Shown here: positions 61,183 to 64,000 of the stretch, one piece after another
Numbering within the stretch: position 1 is the first letter of the stretch
How the letters are laid out: each line of letters opens with the position of its first letter
NCBI RefSeq assembly: GCF_002733955.1
Contig: NZ_NVXQ01000028.1
Location: forward strand, 1 to 64,000
Direction: 5' to 3'
Source: Hoeflea sp.
Lineage (GTDB): Bacteria; Pseudomonadota; Alphaproteobacteria; Rhizobiales; Rhizobiaceae
Length of the DNA: 64,000 bases
The notes under the pieces: generated by a model
Seen by the model: the letters and a program-made list of their open reading frames with translations, nothing else
What the model was told of the DNA's origin: nothing
Databases searched by the model: none
Made by a program: the position numbers and the translations under genes

Positions 61183-64000
61183 GCATGAGCGAGGCGCCGG
61201 GCCGGGGACTGTTTGCAGGCCGTGGTCTGGTCAGCACCTTCATCCGCCATCCCAACGCGGCCAATCTCTTGATGGTGCTGATGATCCTCTTCGGCGCCTT
61301 CTCGATCGCGCGCATCAACACCCAGTTCTTCCCCACCATCGATCGCCCGACCATCACCATCGGGGTGGCCTGGTCAGGAGCCAGCGCAGAGGACGTCGAG
61401 ACCAACATCCTGGCCCTGGTCGAGCCGGAAGTCCGCTATGTCTCCGGCGTCGACCGCATGACGTCGACCGCCTCGGAAGGCTCGGCCAGTGTCCGGCTCG
61501 AATTTGTCGATGGCACCGACATGACCCAGGCGATGACCGATGTGGAAACCGCAGTCAAGGCTGTCGGCAACCTGCCCGAAGACAGCGAAGACCCCACAAT
61601 CACCCGGTCGGTGTTCTTCGATACCGTGGCCAAGCTCGCCGTGTTCGGCGATGCCGATGAGGCGGTCAAGCGCGCCTGGGCCAAGCGCATCCGCGATGAT
61701 CTGATTGACCGCGGCATCGACAAGATCAATTTCACCGGCCTGCGCAGCGCCGAGATACGCGTCGAGGTGCCAGAAATCGAGCTGCGGCGTCTGGACATGA
61801 AGATTTCCGATGTCTCTTCGGCAATTGCCGCCAACAGCCGCGACCTTCCCTCAGGCACGGTCGAGGGCGCCGTTGACCGCCAGCTCAGGACGTTGGCCGA
61901 CGCGCAGGGCGCGCGCGAACTGGCCAGTGTCGAGGTCAAGTCCTTCCCCGGCGGCGAGAAGGTGCTGCTCGGCGATATCGCCACCATCACCGATGGTTTT
62001 GATGCCGATGATACCCGTGGGCTTGCCAGCGGTTCGCCCGCCATTGAACTTGATGTCCGTCGGGCGCCAACGGCTGATACGCTCAAGACCGCATCGATCC
62101 TCTCAACTTATATCGAAGAGATCACCCCGCAACTGCCGCCGGGCGTTGAAATTGCCACCTATGAAGTTGCCTCTGATGCCCTGGCGGCGCGAATCTGGCT
62201 CTTGGTCAAGAACGGGCTTGGCGGCCTGCTCGTCGTCGTGGCAATCCTGTTCCTGTTTCTCAATGCCCGCATCGCCTTCTGGGTTGCAGCAGGCATTCCG
62301 GTCGCGATGCTGGCGACCATCGGCTTCATGTACGCCTCCGGTCAGACCATCAACATGATGTCGCTGTTCTCGCTGATCATGATGCTCGGCATCATCGTTG
62401 ACGACGCCATCGTGGTGGGCGAGCATACGGCGACGCGGCTGCAGATGGGCGACGATCCGCACACGGCGGCTGAAAACGGCGTCGGCATGATGTTCACGCC
62501 GGTGATAGCGGCCATGTCGACGACGCTTGCGGCCTTTGCACCGATCCTGATCATCGGCGACACCATCGGCCAGATGATGGCTGTGCTGCCGATGGTCGTC
62601 ATTGCGGTGCTGGTGTCCAGCTTGCTCGAGTGTTTTCTGATCCTGCCCGGGCACCTCGCCAATTCGCTGTCCGGACGCAGGGCGCCGGGCTGGTCCTGGT
62701 GGCGCCAGTTCCTGATCGCGCTTGTGCTGATGGTGTTTCTTACCGGCGTCTCGGGGCGTTTGGCCGTGGACCTGGCACTGGGGGCAAGCGACACCGGCCT
62801 GCGAGCCGCCGCCCGGCGCTTCGCCGATCTGCCGCAGACCGGCCGGATGGCGCTGGTGGTGGCGGTGTCACTGGCCCTGGCAACCCTGATGGAGTGGGCC
62901 CTGCTGGCCTTGCGCCGGCGCAAAAGCCGGGCAGGGGGGCGGCCCGAGGAGGCTGGCGAAAGCCGCTTCCGCCGTGCCTTCGACCACGGCTTCGACCGCT
63001 TTCGCGATGGCGCCTTCAACAGGCTGGTGCAACTGGCCTGGAACTGGCGCTATGTCACGCTCTCGATCGCCATTGCCATGGTCATGGTGCTGGCCATTGG
63101 CCTGTCCCGCTCCGGACGGGTTGAGTTCGTGTTCTTCCCATCGCCTGAAGCGGAAAACATTTCCGGTACCATCATCTTCAACGCCGGCCTGCCGGATGAG
63201 ACCGCGCTCGACGCTATCGCGGCACACGAGCAGGCGCTGCGCGATGCCGATAGCGCCCTGGCGGGCGATGGCCCGTCCTCGATCAAGGCTGTCTTCACCA
63301 CTTTCGGCGCTTCAAGCCGCAGCGGCAGCGCCACGGCGCGCATCAAGGTGCAGCTGACCACGTCCGAAGAGCGCGATGTGCGCACGCCCGATATCGTCAA
63401 CGCCTGGCGCAAGGCAGCACCCGATATCGCCGGTGTCACCCGCTTTGCCGTCGCGCAATCGCGTGGCGGGCCTCCGGGCCGTGACATCGAAGTGCGGCTG
63501 CAGGGCGAGCGCGTGGCGGCGTTGAAGACAGCGGCTGCCGATGTCGTCGCCCTGCTGTCTGGCATCAATGGCGTCACCGGGCTGGATGACAACCTGCCAT
63601 GGGGCAAGCCCGAACTGGTCATGCAATTGACGCCACAGGGCGCAGCGCTTGGTTTTTCCATCGAGGATGTGGGTCGGCAGATCCGCAACGCTTTTGACGG
63701 ATCGGTTCCGTTCCGCTTTCCGCGCAATGATGACGAGGTCACCGTGCGGTTGGTGCAAGAACCTGCATCGCCCGGCTCTCAGGCCCTGCGGGACTTCGAA
63801 CTCAGAAGCCCCGGCGGCACCTTCGTGCCGCTTGCGGAAGTGGTCGACATGACTGAACGTCAGGGCTTCTCCGCGATCCAGCGCCGTGATGGCAAGAGCA
63901 CCATCTCCGTAACCGGTGACCTTGATACGGCTGTCACGACCACGGGCGCCGTGGTCGAGCAGCTGACCACCAGCGGCGAGCTCGACCTGATCGCCGCGCG
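61179..64000 (+). CDS. RND efflux transporter permease, partial (cut by window end)
   Basis: First 940 codons of an AcrB-type pump; the C terminus lies outside the window. FIRHPNAANLLMVLMILFGA is TM1, and GIIVDDAIVVGEHTATRL carries the proton-relay aspartates of TM4. It exports small hydrophobic or toxic compounds with its adaptor. Between TM6 (about residue 480) and TM7 there is an insert with two further hydrophobic segments (FLIALVLMVFLTGVSG and MALVVAVSLALATLMEWALL), which typical pumps lack. The start ATG 61179 overlaps the adaptor stop (ATGA); ATG 61185 is an alternative. Confidence 0.92.
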   Translation, partial: MSMSEAPGRGLFAGRGLVSTFIRHPNAANLLMVLMILFGAFSIARINTQFFPTIDRPTITIGVAWSGASAEDVETNILALVEPEVRYVSGVDRMTSTASEGSASVRLEFVDGTDMTQAMTDVETAVKAVGNLPEDSEDPTITRSVFFDTVAKLAVFGDADEAVKRAWAKRIRDDLIDRGIDKINFTGLRSAEIRVEVPEIELRRLDMKISDVSSAIAANSRDLPSGTVEGAVDRQLRTLADAQGARELASVEVKSFPGGEKVLLGDIATITDGFDADDTRGLASGSPAIELDVRRAPTADTLKTASILSTYIEEITPQLPPGVEIATYEVASDALAARIWLLVKNGLGGLLVVVAILFLFLNARIAFWVAAGIPVAMLATIGFMYASGQTINMMSLFSLIMMLGIIVDDAIVVGEHTATRLQMGDDPHTAAENGVGMMFTPVIAAMSTTLAAFAPILIIGDTIGQMMAVLPMVVIAVLVSSLLECFLILPGHLANSLSGRRAPGWSWWRQFLIALVLMVFLTGVSGRLAVDLALGASDTGLRAAARRFADLPQTGRMALVVAVSLALATLMEWALLALRRRKSRAGGRPEEAGESRFRRAFDHGFDRFRDGAFNRLVQLAWNWRYVTLSIAIAMVMVLAIGLSRSGRVEFVFFPSPEAENISGTIIFNAGLPDETALDAIAAHEQALRDADSALAGDGPSSIKAVFTTFGASSRSGSATARIKVQLTTSEERDVRTPDIVNAWRKAAPDIAGVTRFAVAQSRGGPPGRDIEVRLQGERVAALKTAAADVVALLSGINGVTGLDDNLPWGKPELVMQLTPQGAALGFSIEDVGRQIRNAFDGSVPFRFPRNDDEVTVRLVQEPASPGSQALRDFELRSPGGTFVPLAEVVDMTERQGFSAIQRRDGKSTISVTGDLDTAVTTTGAVVEQLTTSGELDLIAA

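Overview
This 64-kb window looks like chromosomal DNA of a GC-rich alphaproteobacterium in the Rhizobiales/Hyphomicrobiales, close to the Rhizobiaceae and relatives such as Hoeflea. The main signs are the order phoR-pstSCAB-phoU-phoB-gcrA-argD-argF-hslO (typical of rhizobia as I recall it), a GcrA gene behind a cluster of GANTC (CcrM) sites, and two promoters of the GGAAC-N16/17-CGTT type used by the alphaproteobacterial general-stress sigma factor EcfG/RpoE2. I see no insertion sequence, prophage or CRISPR array. Almost all of the DNA is coding.

Layout. 0-5.2 kb: a sulfide/persulfide oxidation cluster (MBL persulfide dioxygenase, a DUF442-sulfide:quinone reductase fusion, a SulP anion transporter, a 1-Cys peroxiredoxin). 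5.3-8.5 kb: an uncharacterised single-pass membrane protein, a nitronate monooxygenase behind a palindromic operator, tRNA-Thr(CGU) and a 49-residue membrane microprotein. 8.7-14.4 kb: a five-gene dipeptide/peptide-type ABC importer. 14.4-21.3 kb: a tartrate-type module (TAXI-TRAP transporter, LysR regulator, tartrate dehydrogenase, glycerate kinase). 21.4-25.7 kb: EamA exporter, D-erythronate dehydrogenase-like SDR, RidA, class IV aminotransferase, HAD dehalogenase. 25.8-31.5 kb: otsBA and an L,D-transpeptidase, each with an EcfG-type promoter, then an M23 lipoprotein and a HerA-like ATPase. 31.9-36.8 kb: a CDP-6-deoxyhexose cluster with a C-methyltransferase and a DegT aminotransferase. 36.9-47.5 kb: housekeeping metabolism (D-amino acid aminotransferase, an atypical SDR, pyrC, pyrE, a sugar kinase, pgi, fadD, ppk2, fumC). 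47.6-55.4 kb: the phosphate regulon. 55.5-59.7 kb: gcrA, argD, argF, hslO. 59.8-64.0 kb: an RND efflux adaptor and pump; the pump runs off the window end.

How the parts work together. Several transport operons carry a strong hairpin just after the substrate-binding-protein gene (dppA-like, TAXI, pstS), which would let the binding protein be made in excess over its membrane subunits. The stress segment joins trehalose synthesis and a peptidoglycan cross-linker under the same predicted sigma factor. The CDP-sugar genes overlap by 4 bp each and should be made as one unit. The most notable regulatory sites are the five GANTC sites upstream of gcrA, the two EcfG promoters, and two TTGACG-type inverted repeats upstream of the nitronate monooxygenase and fadD. 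I found no clearly new multi-gene system. The best candidates for undescribed biology are the 474-residue membrane protein, the SDR lacking its catalytic Tyr/Lys, and the RND pump with two extra hydrophobic segments.
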